This document shows positions 1 through 13,060 of a DNA stretch of 64,000 bases, piece after piece. Both the position numbers and the translations under genes were made by a program. This DNA is from Linnemannia schmuckeri (Eukaryota; Mortierellomycota; Mortierellomycetes; Mortierellales; Mortierellaceae). The notes beneath the pieces are model-generated. The model did not search any database. It worked only from the letters and a program-made list of their open reading frames with translations, and was not told the origin of the DNA. Location of the stretch: NCBI GenBank assembly GCA_029449235.1, contig JANATG010000004.1, positions 2,170,001 to 2,234,000 of the forward strand. Reading direction: 5' to 3'. How positions within the stretch are numbered: position 1 is the first letter of the stretch; the number at the start of each line of letters is the position of its first letter.

Positions 1-350
1 CACGTAGTGACACGGAGGGACAAACAAAGAGAAAATTTTGACACTGATTAGCGATTTTGATAACGAACTAGATCAAAGTTGTTGTTTTTTGTTTTTTTTT
101 CCTTTGGCGGAACAATTGTCGATGGCTGCAATATCACCAACAAAAACAAGAACAGAACTGACGCCTATTTTTTTTCTACAATCGCTCCTGAAGCGGCTCC
201 CTTTCACTCATATTCCTGTCTCTGTAAGTTGTCCTTGAGGTTTCTGGTCAATAAGTCCTGGCATGCACGTCGAACATAGTTCCGATGGCCCAAGAGAAGA
301 AGGGTGCGAAGTGGTAGGTGCTCTTTGAGAATGTATATGGTTGGCCTTAC

Positions 351-1130
351 TTGATATCCACTGCGCTCAAAAAAATCAATCATCTCTTGGAGCGCATTCT
401 TGTTGACGCTGCCTCCTGACTTGCGTACTGCTTCCAGCACTGCAAAGTTTGTCTGAAGTCCGTTAAGCTTATCAACGGCGTCCTATAAAAAACACCAAAA
501 AACACATCAGTCAAGAGTTGAAAAAAAAAAAAAAAAAAAAAAAAAAGAAAAAGATGATCTCGAAAAAGAAAAACGCGAAAAAAGGAGACACTTTACGGCG
601 TATGAGCGAGGCATTGGACTGGGGAATATCTTGATACGATCGTCAAGGTCTGTGGAAGCGGTTGTGAAGTGGGATGAGTGTTGTTCCTGGGAAGAGAAAG
701 AGGTAGACTGGACGGTTGAGGCGGCGGCGGAGGTGAAAAGTCTGATCGGTTGGAGGAATGGTGTCGTTGAGTGAGTGAAGTGATGGGATCGAGTTGCTCT
801 TGTTGCTGTGGTGGTGGTAGTGGTGGGAGTGACTCGGGGATGGAGGGGGAAAGTATGAGAGAGACGAAGAAGAGTGGAAGTAGAAGAGGAAAAAGAAGTA
901 GAGGCAAAGAAAGAAGAAGAGGTGAAAGAGCGAGTTGGGAGAGTTGAAGGGAGGACACACGTGCTTGAGACAAAGGGCTGTCTGAGTGGTGGCGTTGAAG
1001 TGGTGGTTGACAATGACTGGACGTGGACGCGGATGAGACGAGTTGAGGCAGAGGCAGGGGATGGGGTTGAGAGGAATAGGGATCGAGGAGGATGAGTGAG
1101 AGAGCGAGTCCCTGTGCGGACAATGAACAT
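351..1130 (-). CDS. FPGS: Folylpolyglutamate synthase, N-terminal part (runs off left edge)
   Basis: Adds glutamates to folates in mitochondria and cytosol so that they are retained as cofactors. Exons on the minus strand: 1130-597 and 482-351, both ending in phase 0; the intron (596-483, donor GTAAAG) carries a 26-base A run on the plus strand. Residues 1-165 are a Ser/Thr/Arg-rich, acid-poor leader (start MFIVRTGTRSL), as expected for a mitochondrial presequence but long. The conserved FPGS start follows: RSYADAV, LNGLQTN and later FFERSGYQ match the region before the ATP-binding GTKGKGS loop. That loop is not visible: after 351 the sequence has a GTAAGG donor and no acceptor leads into it, so the rest is presumably left of the window. 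The start is the ATG at 1128-1130, the last before the basic leader. The same frame also stays open past the donor to a TGA at 204 (see findings). The family is clear from the motif string; the exon structure is moderately sure. Confidence 0.72.
521..546. repeat. Poly-A run (26 bases) in FPGS intron 1
   Basis: An A run on the plus strand, a T run in the FPGS transcript, lying upstream of the exon 2 acceptor where a polypyrimidine tract is expected. Confidence 0.9.
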
Positions 1131-2001
1131 GGCGCGCGCGTGTTGATCAGCAACAACGAGGAAAAGGGAAAGAGAGGGTGTGTGTATGAGAGTGGTGGAG
1201 GATAGAAGGGAAGGGAAGGGAAGGGAAAGGAAATTGAACAAGACCAGTGTGTGTGATAGAGAGGGTGTGTGTGCGGGCTGTATGCAAAATTGATAATGCA
1301 GTGGCGTGCTTTCGGTTTGCTGTATCGTGGTTGGATGGATTCAACTTGAAGAGAAAAAAAAAATGGAAGGTAAGAGAGATACAAAATACAAACAAAAAAG
1401 AGAAGGAAAAGAAAAAAAAAAAAAAAAAAAAAAAAAAAGCGACGGGGTGTGATCTCCCTCCATTCATTCATTCGCAGTTATGGTCGTCGTTCGCCGTTGC
1501 TCATCAGCCTGACAAAACAGCTACTCCGTTCCCCTTGCTTCTCTTTTCTTCTCCTTTCCTCATTTTCCCTTCAACTCTCCTCGATGTCTCTCACGCTGTG
1601 TGTTTCTCCCTGGGTCCTTTGGTCTTAATTTTCTTTTACCCTCCCGCGCGGGGCCGTCTCCCGCTGACTCAAAAAGTCAAAATCCCTCCCTCTCCTCTCA
1701 ATACGTGAGAGCGGAGATAGTGAGCGCCGGCAAGTCTTGTCTTTTTTTCTTTTTGGGGTGGATATTGCTTCTCTCTCTGTCCCCTTCCGGATGATTAGAA
1801 AAAACGTTTTACAATTGATAATGAACAGATTAGAAATGCAAAATGGGTTGTTGCCCTTTTAATTACAAAGGACCGATGTTGATGTGCTAATGCGCTAAGC
1901 TACGTGCCAGAAAGAATGAAATGCGTGTAGTGGGGGGATAAGAAAAAAAACTAATACGAATTGACAAAGAGAAAGTGAAAAAAAAACTAGAAAGAGTGTA
2001 T
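1131..2001. other. Spacer between FPGS and RPA135
   Basis: This stretch holds no supported gene. The first 100 bases are purine-rich on the plus strand, so pyrimidine-rich on the FPGS sense strand, like the leaders of other genes here. A run of 27 A lies at 1412-1438. The right half is the presumed 3' untranslated region of RPA135, which ends at 2002. Long open frames on both strands here are low-complexity and look like chance. Confidence 0.6.
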
Positions 2002-5000
2002 CTATGGTTGAGTCTTCAATGTCACCTTGATACCCATGCTCATGAGCTCAGTGGCAAGGTATCTGAAGACATATGGAAGTGCAATCTGATCAATTGCCGA
2101 CGACGTTTGACAGGCTCGGCACTCAATCTCCCGCACGCCTGACAATGCAGCCGAGGCATGGGTCGAAATGGGCGAAGTAATGCTTCCACACTTTGTACAG
2201 ATATTGCAGAGCGAGTAGTCCGAACAGTTCATCAGACGATCCTGAAGCAAGTACGACACTCCGTGAGCCAGCAGCGAATCACGCTCCATCTCTCCGAAAC
2301 GAATGCCTCCAGCACGTTTACGACCCTTGACAGGCTGCATCGTAAGGTTGTGCACTGGTCCTGTCGTACGCACCTGGTACTTGTCAGCAACCATGTGACG
2401 AAGACGCTGATAGTAAACGACCTAGGGAAATAAACATGCGCGTAACACAGATACAAAAAATGTCAATGAAACAGTTGAAGCAGCAATCAAAACCAACAAC
2501 GGCAATGCCAAAGAGAGGATGAACTTACTCCGAGGTAGATGTCGACCTTGAACTCCTGTCCGGTAATACCACTGTACATGGGCTCGTTTCCATGGTAGTT
2601 GTATCCGGCAGACTTAAGCTGCTCACCAAAGTAATCGGCAGCAGTAAAAGTCTCGTTGAAGGTGAAGGGCGTGGCATCCTGAGCAATTCCGTGAAGAGCT
2701 CCACTCTTTCCTGCCAAACTCTCGACAAACATTCCGATGGTCATACGAGAGGGGAAAGCATGAGGGTTGATGATGACATCGGGCTGAATACCAGACTCCG
2801 AAAAAGGCATGTCGATCGAGGGCCATTTCTGGGAGCAAACACCCTTCTGTCCGTGACGAGACGAGAACTTGTCTCCGATAATGGGCGAACGGGTGATACG
2901 GAACTTAATATGGATCTTCTGAAGCTCAGTATCACCGTTGTCCGAACCCAAGAGACGAACGTCGTCAACGATGCCATCCTCCATACCCTTGTACTTCTTG
3001 ATCGAGGTCTTTCCAGTGGTGTCGTCAATGTAGGCGCAGATGGGATCTCCCTCCTTCAAGGTCACTCCGATGCAAGGCAGACCGTCGTTATCCAACTTCT
3101 CTCTCCAGGACCGAGGAGCATCCAACCCCAAACCAAAGTGGTGAAGAACAGGCTCGCCACGGACTCTAAAGTCGCCCAAATCGACAATCTCAGACTTGTA
3201 GATGGTACCATAACCGAAGCCACGCTCGTGCGACGACTTGTTCAAGATCATGGCATCCTCCATATCGTAACCGGTATAGGAAATGACGGCAACAACGGCG
3301 TTCATTCCGTTGGGGAAGCCATCAATACCGTAGGTGTCGTTAAGAGCAGGACGGACGATAGGGGTCTGGCCGGTCTGGAGGCGATACATCTTGTTGTCGG
3401 TACGGTACTTGATGGCGGTGGCGGGAGTTCCCATACTTTGCTTACCCATCTGACACTGGTACATGTTACGAGGCGACTGGTTGAAGTCGGAGAAGGGAGT
3501 CAAGTTGGCCAAGATACTGAGCATGCTTGTGGGGGCGAGCTCTTGATGAGTGCTCTCGCCAGGACGGATCTCGTCGTCCATGCAGGCAATCTCCATGTAA
3601 ACCTGCTCGAAGGATCCGACCATGTCAGTCTTGCCATTGGCTAGGTAGCGAACAGGGCGCATCATACGCGCGGGCGAGGAAAAGATGTAAAGACCGGGGT
3701 ACTGACCACCCTGGGAGATAGGGACGTAACCCAACTCGACATCCAAAGGGATGGCGCCTTGGTGGGTTCCAGAGACCTTGTAGTGGCGGAGGGCATCAGC
3801 GACCTTCTTGGCCTCATCCGAGGAGCAGTATCCAACAATACGACCATCCAACTGAACAACGATTGTCTTTTGGCCACGGGCAGGGACCAAAGTCTGGGAC
3901 ACACCGAGGGAGGCGAGGATGGCGGGGATGCGCGAGACATCAGCGGGCTCAGTGATGACCTTGCAAGTGTGTGACAAATGGTTCAAAAGACCACAAGGAG
4001 AACCATCAGGAGTGTGAACAGGGCAGAGGAATCCCCAGGCCTCGGGAAGCAGCTTACGAACAGTTGTAGTCTTCAACTCGGCGAAGAAGGAACCACGATG
4101 AATACAACGGAAATGGGCCAGGAAACGGTAAAAATTCAGCTTCTCAGCAACGATGGTGTAACCGGTAGCCTGTTGCAGATCCAGACCAGTGTTGGACACC
4201 AGGTTTCCTGTGGCAAGGAAGTAAGACATCTTTGATCCGACATCCTGGAGTCCTGAAGTCTTATGGAGTGTCTTTGTGAAATATTGGTCTATTAGCAGTT
4301 AAAAAAATCAAGCTCGGCGGATGTTAGAGCTGCCTTCCAATCAAGGATCAGATTGCTTTTGATAACCAAAAGTGTGTGAAGTACGTACTGTTCAAAAAAT
4401 CGACTCCGGTGACCTTGCGACGAACATCCTGATTGATCTGAGCTCTGATACCGTTCAGCCAATCCTCGATCTTCTCCTTGATAATAGATCCATACAAGTG
4501 ACCTCCGAGAAGGACTTCCTGGTGCTGAGGAGAATCTGGGTTATCAGGAGAGCACTCGCCAGCGACCAAGGCATAAACTTTGCGGATCATGAAGCTAAAA
4601 GGTTGAAAAGAAATAATACAGAGTCGTTAGTATGACTCTCTGCAGATCTCGTTCGGGGTATGAAAAGTAAGTGCCGTGTACTAGTATCCTGTGGATTGTG
4701 ACACTTACATCAAGAGGTTGAACTTGTCACGGTTGTTCTTCAAGTGAACGAGGACAATCTTGCGCAAAAGTCCTTCTCCGACCTCGACATCGGTGTAATC
4801 CTCGGGGAAGTTCATGACGACTCTGAACTTGTCTCCCAAGTACGCCAGGCACTGCTCGCGGGTGTGAAGGTTGTAGGACTTGAAGCTGCGCAACATGAGT
4901 TCCACGCGATCCGTCAAGAAAGTGTTCTCCAAGTCGCCCAACATGACGGCGTCGAAAATTTCCTTGTCCGAAGTATCAATCAAAGCCTATTTTTGAAAAA

Positions 5001-6079
5001 GTCCAATAAATGATTGTAAGTATTCCAACTTACATGGGAGAACACCATAGCCATATGTCTATAGCCTTGTCGTCGTGTAGTACCTTGAGAATAAGCATAG
5101 TGGGGACTAAGTACTCCTGCTTTCTCCATGCGAAACGCAACATGCTGCCTCCGTCGGTAAGGTAATGGACGGTGTTGGTTTGTGAAGTTTGATCAGGGCG
5201 GGCGCAGCGAATGGCGGTACCGAAAGTGGAGTAGGTAGGTCCGCGGTTGGTAAAACTGGATCGGATCAAGGCAATAACATGATTGCGTCGTGGCACAATC
5301 AAAAGACGGATCAACTTTTCAATACCGTTGACCAAGAAATATCCTCCAAACTCCTCTGACTCCTCATGGTGCTTGATCAGTTCCTTTGGGAAAGCGCCCT
5401 CCAGGTTACACCGGTTCGAGCGGATCATGATAGGGACGAGACCCATATCGCGAGTCTCCACAACAACGGGTCCATCGTTAACGCGCCAGGCGAGCTTGGC
5501 CTGAAGCTTTCCTTTGTATGTGTTCAAACGCTCTCTCGCCTACAATCCACAACGAAGGTGATCAATTTGTCAGTCTGGGGGGGGGTTTGAGAGCTTGCAT
5601 AATTGTTCCAGTCCAGGCAACAGTTGTAAAAAGTGGCGCGTGAAGCAAAGGAATTACCTCTGTAGGGTAAATCTGACGGGTTGTTGAGTGGCGCTCCTTT
5701 TCTGAAAGCATGGGCTTGTTCAGTGTGATCTCGTCAACCCAGACTATTTATTTAAAAGCAAATCCATGTTAGTTGCGATAGTCTTGGAACAATAATCTCC
5801 TTGCCGTTATAGATGCAGTAGTAGAGGTGTGCACATACAAGTCAACTTGTTTCCGAGTCCACCGCCGTGCATGTCAAAGACCGCCTTGGGTCCGATATCT
5901 TGGATCGCCAAATCCAAAAGACCAGACTTGGAGCCCTTGCCGAATTCCATAAGTGAGTTGAAAGCCTCGATATGGGGGGCGACGAGCTCCTGCAAGGCAG
6001 GGGTCTGGAAGGACTTGTCCGAGGGATTTTTGAAAATCCTCTCACGCTCCAAGGTGTTGAATTTTGCGATGGGTGGCAT
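2002..6079 (-). CDS. RPA135: RNA polymerase I second-largest subunit (RPA135/POLR1B)
   Basis: Catalytic-core subunit of the nucleolar enzyme that makes the 35S/45S rRNA precursor. Seven minus-strand exons close in frame: 6079-5839, 5743-5658, 5539-5084, 4986-4709, 4594-4389, 4288-2529 and 2421-2002, giving 1148 residues (about the family's 1130-1200). Family marks in order: ERERIFKNP and IQDIGPKAVF near the N terminus, FLATGNLVSNTGLDL, WGFLCPVHTPDGSPCGL in the fork region, the hybrid-binding segment GDKFSSRHGQKG, and the clamp-end PVKGRKRAGGIRFGEMERD. A C-terminal zinc ribbon has CTKC and CRAC pairs. The N terminus and the short C-terminal zinc domain match Pol I rather than Pol II (RPB2) or Pol III. 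The start is the ATG at 6077-6079, just downstream of a pyrimidine-rich leader. No key residue appears lost. Confidence 0.95.
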
Positions 6080-7885
6080 AGTGGAGAGGTAAGAGGATGG
6101 AGCGGAGGAAAGGAGGAGGAGGGATGGAGGGAGGGGGTGAGGGAGGAGGAAGTGGTGGTGGTAAGGAATTCTTTCAACTCGAAGGAATGAGCCATGTCAA
6201 AAAAAAATATCTGTCCCCCACCACAACACAAGCCACAATTTGTATATATCACCACGTGATCTTCAGCCACGTGGCATAGACCAGCTTTGAAAATCTGAAA
6301 GGGATCGTAGATCCAAGTGGGTAGAAGGTACTAGGCTCCCTGTCTTTAGGGGCTTCATGAATAAAGAATCCAGGCGTAATCATGGCGGACTGTGATGCCA
6401 TGCAGAGAGCTTGTAGTGAAAAAAGTTTTGATCTTTTTGAATGGCACCATGATATCAAATCAACCTGAGTCTGGTCAACGTTGTGAGCCAGTGCACAGAC
6501 AGGTCCATGACCAACAAATACTCTCTTGAAGAGCCAAGAGCTAACTGAACAACAAATACCACTTCGTGACATCCTCGATTCATAGTTTTGACTCGCTCCA
6601 GCGCACACGAACAAACAACTGTAACGAACGGTAGAGTTTTCAATTTTCTTGAAAATTGGTGGCGTTAAATCTTTCGACAATAAGGGTGCGAGGGAGAAAA
6701 TAAAAAGCGGAGCTACTAATTCTCAGAAGAGGTCCTACCGCGGTTTGGTGCTTGGAGTAGCTGCACTTCGCCCATGTCTGGCTCTTATTCCATCCAAATT
6801 GAGTCGTCTATCTGACTTTCTTGATTACCATTGCCTCAGTGCACGAGAGTCTGGAGGTAGTCATCAATATTAGCCCAATATAAAATCAGTCTCCATTAGG
6901 CGAAAAATAAAGATAGAGAATCTGCATTTACCAAATTAGGGCCCATCATTTCTTTTTTCTTCGCCATTACGCATCTAGCTAATCAGGGACACTCTTAGAG
7001 GTGTGAACCAACCCTAAATGCCACTTTTCTTTTAAATGACGCCGACAAAGCACGTCTACCTTGTCCGTTGTTCAGTTCATTCTCTTTCGTTTGCTCTCAG
7101 ACGCATTCACTTCCATTTTAAATTGTTGTCACCAATTCTTAATTTTCTACCTAACACGTGCAGGCTTATTCATCCTTTGACGCATTACAACACGCTCAAT
7201 TGAAGACAGTTAGAGAAAGCAATTGATAGCCAATAACCTTAGCCTGCTTATTAGTTTTGTCCAATTTGCGTGACAAATAGCCGTATCACACGTCAAGAAG
7301 AAGCTTGCTTCTTTTCTCTGACAAGCATTCTTAAAACGACTCTGCTGAAGCATTGAATAGCAGCCTCTAATCGATAAAGCATTTCCATTAACCAAACCAA
7401 GGGTATAACTAATAATCAAGCACGCTGCTCAATTGCATCAAGTCCAGAAACCGGTGTTTGCCTCACATTATCTCAGTTGTCCCAATTTGATGAAGCGTAC
7501 GTTGAAACGGGGCAAGGGGGGTTGAGAGTGAATGTTGACATTTGCGCAATGCACAAGAAAACCACATCATTATTCTAGCTCCTCCAACGTCGCTAATTGC
7601 TTTGTCTACTTTGGTACTGGCGAATGCTTTTTACATGCTGATACCCAATCCAAAAAAGCGTAACAAGAGAGTGGAATGAGGAGAAGGAATAAGAGTGAAG
7701 AGATGGTTGATGAAGTAAACACGAGTTTGGTCCCACAGGGGCAGGCAGGCCAAGGTACTGGGTCATGGCCTCCCAACTACTCCTTCCCCTTTCTTATTCT
7801 AATCAACACACCACTCTGTGTATGCGCGTGTGAAAATGTGATTGCTCTTGTTTTGTTTTCTCCTTGATAATGAAACCGTGTGGAG

Positions 7886-7923
<38 letters not shown>

Positions 7924-10860
7924 ACAACTCCAAACAATCTTTGTTCAAAAAGGATGGAACTCCGAAGGAACAATAAAAGTAATCCTATATCTTGACAGAA
8001 CTGCGGAAAGGAGGTCAAATCTGGGGGAGATGCAGAGATGCATATGCATGAGGAAAATAGTACCGAGTAGCACAAAAACACAATGAAAAGAAATGTCCTT
8101 AGGAAAGATGCGGTGTTCAATTCAAAACCTCCCAGCGTCAATTACTTGAACATAGGTACAAGGAGAGTGGAGAGAGAATGAAGAGATGATGGTGGTTTTG
8201 ATCGCATGTATTTTCACACTTAAGCAGAAGAAAATACGAAAGGGTAAAGAAAAATATTCAAAAGCCTTTAGCCAACACGACTTTTTCATTCGGGAGGTTA
8301 ACAAATGCTGCCGACCATCCATGATCGACATGCATAAACCCGCGAATGTATCAATTTGCCCTCCAATTGACAAACTCGCTTCGTTGCTGCTGGTTTGTTT
8401 TGTTTTGTACCTTTGCCATTGCCGTTTGCCACCTGTACCTCCCTCACTCACCCCGTCCGTCCTAGCCCCCTTTTTTGGGTGTGCGCTGTGCCCTGATTAT
8501 TTCAATCCAATGAGAATTTTTTCCACCTCGGGATGACGTTTAGAGTTTTCCGTCAGCCCATTGAAAAAATAGAAATAGTGAGGGAGAGTGAACTCATGAA
8601 CCCATCGGGACCCACCCTCCTTCCGTTACTTAATGTTTTTCTTTTCTCATGATTGGATGTGAAACCATGCTGCCGTTTATTTGGGCTACATCCTCCCCTT
8701 CCTCTTCTGGGAAATCCAAACCGGTTTGGACACTTTGAAAGAAACCACAAAAAAAAAAGAGGGTTCCAAAAATTAAATTTATCAAAGAGACGCCGCCCTA
8801 GTAAAGTTTAGAAGCTATCCGCCCTCCTCCCATATCTAATGGCAATCGAAGAAAAAAATTATCCAGAAAAATTCAGGCTCGGCCGAAAGAGAGAGGAGGG
8901 CAGTCCTCGTCTTGGCCCCGACGATTACAACACAAACAAACAACAAAACATAACACACAGAGGCGCCCCTGTTTTCAGCGAAAGAAACGTCATGCAACCG
9001 GAGATTATAGGGGTTGAGAAAAAAGCGCATAATGAGAAAAAAGCGCGAAATAATTGGCTTCTTTCGTTACCCCATCCTTCCTTCATTGCTAGTTTCAAAC
9101 GCTTAAGCCCTGAAGGGGTATTGTTCATATGTGGTGGTTGCTGACAAGAAAAAGGAGGCGCCGGAATACTTACATAAAAGGCAAAATTGACTACGGTCTC
9201 GACTGTTTGCGCGCAAGCCAGCGTAAACAGAACCCACGAGCGAAAAGCATGATCAATTGAAATGGCAACATTAATAGAGCAACGTAATTTCGGATCAACT
9301 CTTGGATCTGACCATTTTTTTGTGTTGTTCGTCGATCGATGGGAAATACGGAAAATAGTAAAAGAGCGGAGAAAACGTATTCAAGGAAGATTACACGACG
9401 ACGGTGCAGCACTAGATAGACTCTTCCGCAAAAAAGAAAAAAGAAGGGCGCGCATAGATGTATCAGCGTACGAAACTAGAGATCTTGATCGAAGAAACCC
9501 GGCGAGAGACATGGCAGTAGAATTGAATGGGAGCATTTGAATTAGACTATAGGAGGACCTATCTGCTCTTCTGTGATCAAGGCAGTGAGCAGTGGTTGAA
9601 ACGACTCCTAGCGATTGTATGCCTGGCGCGTGTGTGTGCTCCTTTCCTCAGTAGGTTCACTTGCCCAAGTCCAGGCGCAGATGCCACGTGTTTTTGCATT
9701 TTTTTTCTAACAGGGAGGGTTCCTTCTTAGCCCCTTTCAAATATGTTCTGATAGGACCTTGAGTAGCCATGTCATGCGAACAAACGAAAGGGTGAAAGAA
9801 GTGTATGTGTGTATATGTGTCTGTGTGCCTTTATGTTTAGGAGCAAGCGATAAAAAAAAAAAAAAAAAAAAAAAGCTCGGATAAATACCCTGGAGAAATA
9901 AAAAAGGAGATCACATTACGAAAAAGAGACAATGAAATGTCACGCAGAGATTGGAATACTTTTTGACATGAAGCAATAGAGCATTTTTGAGCGTACATAT
10001 CGCACGAACCAGCCTTATAAAAACAACAGCAATAACAATAACAATAACAACAACATCAACTCGCGTTGATCCTGCCCCTGTAGCCGATTTTTCGTTTTTT
10101 CCTGTAATTTACGACCAAGCTTCAGCTTACGTACAAACACGGAAGATTGACTTGAAAATAACTGATCGACCTATTTGGCTTTTGTCTGCCAGGATCAGTG
10201 GGGCTTTAAAAAAAACGCATCAATTCTGAAACGAAAGGCACGACGATCAAAATGATCTGCCCAAAATAGGACGGATGATCGAGCGTGTGAGTAGAAATAG
10301 CGAGAGAAACATTGAGAGAAAACAGAACAAAAGCGAGAAAGAGGGAGACATGGCTGCAGTCCGGGCAGAATATGGATGGCTGTCATCACATCATCACTGA
10401 TGTGTTGTTCTGTTACATGAAAGGGGATCTTTGCTGGGGATGATTGGAGGAATGAAGAGGATGTGGAAGGGGGCAAAAAAAAAAAGGAAGGGATGGGACG
10501 GAGAAAGATAGGAAGGAAACAGCAATGAAGAAGAGAAAATAATAAACGAATCGGGTCATGGTGTCATTTAGGAATTTGTTCGGTACACAAGAGAGAGGGG
10601 TGTTGGGACATTGTTACTGGGCACTGAAGGTCAGGTACTAGGGAGTTGTGAGCGACTGTTAGATGTGGTTTTCGATATCCACCCGTCGTTTTGTTACTTT
10701 TTTTATGCGCTAGGCGGCCTCATTACGAGGTTCTGTTTTTTCTTGGGTACAGGTGGTCGTCGAGTCGATAATGAGCATAAGAAAAGGAGAGGAGATGAGA
10801 AAGGGAAGGGGTATTGTCACCGTGCAGGGTGGATGGGTCGTTTGATTCACTTGATTGCAG
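6080..10860. other. Long spacer upstream of RPA135, no recognisable gene
   Basis: About 6080-6160 is pyrimidine-rich on the minus strand and is the likely RPA135 leader. Beyond it I recognise no gene. Open frames are short, without domain motifs, and not supported by splice-compatible neighbours. Homopolymers include 36 A at 7886-7921 and 23 A at 9852-9874. I saw no tRNA-like fold or repeat pair, though small noncoding RNAs cannot be excluded by eye. Confidence 0.5.
7886..7921. repeat. Poly-A run (36 bases)
   Basis: Uninterrupted A run in a gene-free spacer. There is no adjacent reverse-transcriptase relic or target-site duplication that I can see, so it looks like simple homopolymer growth rather than a retroposed tail. 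Confidence 0.9.
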
Positions 10861-10870
10861 GGGGTTAAAA

Positions 10871-10873
<3 letters not shown>

Positions 10874-10917
<44 letters not shown>
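10874..10917. repeat. (GA)n microsatellite, about 22 units
   Basis: Perfect GA dinucleotide repeat inside a 140-base purine-rich block (about 10870-11010). On the minus strand this reads as a CT-rich tract like the leaders of several genes in the window, but no gene follows it on that strand. Confidence 0.92.
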
Positions 10918-10921
<4 letters not shown>

Positions 10922-11230
10922 CAGAGAGAAAAAGGAAGCAAGGAGAAGGAAGGAGGTGAAGAGACCTAGAGGAAGAAGATGGAGAGGGACGAAGAAGAGA
11001 AGGAGGGGGCATGACCGTTCTTGATGGCAGTGGGAGTCGTACTGATACACAAATGACAATGAAAGCGAACGTAGGTGTGTATATTGCATGTATGAAAAAA
11101 GATGTTTATTCAGCCACTCCACTGCTTTATTATGCGCAGGCATCCAATGTCATAGAAGACAAGAGGAAGAAGAGCAAGATGACGAAGGAGAAGAACCGCG
11201 TCAATCCACCGTCCATCTACGTCTTCGTCT

Positions 11231-13060
11231 GTGAGTCTATCGTTCTGTCAATGCCTGGTGCCATTTTGGCCCTATAAGCATGTTCTGTCAGCGCCTGTCA
11301 GCGTCTACATATCTATCTATCTATCTATTTATCTCTTCTCTCTAACTGTCGCCATCTCTTTTCATGCATGTCTTCTTCTCTTCATCTTCTTCTTTCTCTT
11401 CTTGTTGTTCTTCTACTCTCACCTCACCTCCTTGCTTTGCTTGCTTTGATTGCTTTTCTTTGCTTTTCTTCACTTTGCCTTTCTTTTGTCCCTCCCCTCC
11501 CCCAATCATTCATTCATTCCAGCTTTCTAGCTCCTTCTTGCGTGTGGTCTGCTATTTTGTATGAAAACCCTTCAACTCAGACTTGTTTCCTCTTCTGTCT
11601 GTTTGTCTGTCTGTCTATCCACCTACCCCTCGCCCACACTCTCTCTCCCTCTGACACCAAATACTAATACAGATACTGATGTACAGATGTACAGATGTAT
11701 TACAGTGCTGATATTTGATGTTCTGTCTCTCCTCCTCTATCGCTCTTCCTCCTGGCTGCCTTTCCCCCCCTTCTCCTTCCTATTCACCCTCACCCTCCCT
11801 TGCTGCCTGATCAAAAAAGTCATTCATAAATCGTTTTTTTTGCTCTTGCCACCACCTCCATACCTGTCTATCTATCACTCCACTCCTGTCCTGTCCTATC
11901 CAATCACCCGAGTCGAGTCAGCCTTACAATTTTCATCCATCATCCATCATCCATCATCATCCTCAACAATATCCTTTTTTTTCTCTCGTCCAGTCAACCG
12001 GCCCCGTTTTTTTGTTAGCATTTTCTACTTTCTTCATGACTATCAACAAAACAAACAGCTGGAAACATTTGTAATTTTTTTTTTTTTTTTTTTTCAAAAC
12101 CGTCGATTCATCTTTTTTTTTTTTGTCCCTTCTTTTTTTGGTTACTTTTGTTACTTTTTTATTTTTTTAGTTTTTAGTTTTTACTCCAATTCTTTCGCTT
12201 CTGTACGTCCGTTCATCCGTTCACTCGCTTGCTTGTTAACTTTGTTCGTCCGCCTGTTCTTCTTCCTCCTTCTCTCTCTCTCTCGTTTTTTCTTACCTAC
12301 CACTTATTCTTCTCTCTCTCTCTCACACACACTCTCTTCTCTTATATCCATCCTCCTGTCCTTCTTCGCCACCCCATCCTTCCTTCTCTCCTTTCCTTCC
12401 CAACGCAGGACTGCAACCTGGCGTCTTGCCATCCTCAACGCGTTCGCCATCACACCTCTGCCCACTCATTCACCTCCCTCTTCTCATTCCTCGTCAGCAG
12501 CCACGTCATAATCAAACACAAAAAACCCTCTGGAATTCTCCATCCACCACCGACTCCCTCTTGTGCATCATTCCCAGGTACAAACTTGCCATCCAGATCC
12601 ACCACCGTCTCTCTTTCCCAAAAACGTGATCTCCCATAGAGCCACATTGGGTTTTTTTTTTTTTTTTTTGCGAATGAGGGGCCAGAAGGTGATCCACTCG
12701 TACCCTTTCCAATCTTCCTTAATACTTCTTGCTGCTCGTCACCCCCTTTGACCATTCTTCCGGTTCCACCTGTATGCACAAACTCTTTTTCAATCATTTT
12801 TTCTACTCCTATCGCCACCACCACTTCTCCCACTCCCACACTCTCACAACTACCACTACCGCAATCACTTGCAATCCCTCCTGTTGAAAAAAGGTGCTCT
12901 CGTTTTTTTTTATCGCTCCTGGTTCAACCAATTGCTCCCGGCGTTCGGCGTAATCGACTATTATCTCATACCAAATCCTTTTTTTTATTTTCCATTCTTA
13001 CCTCTCCCTCTCGCCACTCATACTTATTTATTCGTTTGTATATCGACACGAACAGCAAAG
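11231..13060 (+). promoter_or_regulatory. Orphan pyrimidine-rich tract, leader-like
   Basis: About 1.8 kb of C/T-rich sequence on the plus strand with CTCTCT, TCTTCTT, ATCT and TCCATCA runs and T homopolymers (for example 12075-12094). Similar but shorter tracts lie directly before the starts of Spa2, Cch1, GNA1, the CDGSH gene and, on the minus strand, the zinc-finger gene. By analogy this is a promoter or 5' leader, but no recognisable gene follows before the velvet gene 2.6 kb further on, which has its own tract. A long open frame (12869-13738) overlaps the end; its composition is not convincingly coding. Confidence 0.35.

Noticed and set aside
593..1471. 292-codon minus-strand frame overlapping FPGS exon 1
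   Set aside because: A shadow frame; the neighbouring frame joins in phase to the conserved FPGS exon 2.
2002..6079. Assignment to RNA polymerase II subunit RPB2
   Set aside because: The N terminus, the fork-region wording and the short C-terminal zinc ribbon match RPA135 of polymerase I.
6249..6680. 143-codon minus-strand frame upstream of RPA135
   Set aside because: No family resemblance, uneven codon use, and it sits where the RPA135 promoter should be.
7886..7921. Poly-A run as a retrotransposon tail
   Set aside because: No reverse-transcriptase fragment or flanking direct repeats were seen.
11561..12511. 316-codon plus-strand frame
   Set aside because: Composition is Ser/Phe/Leu/Pro from C/T-rich DNA, with no motif and no splice-compatible partner.
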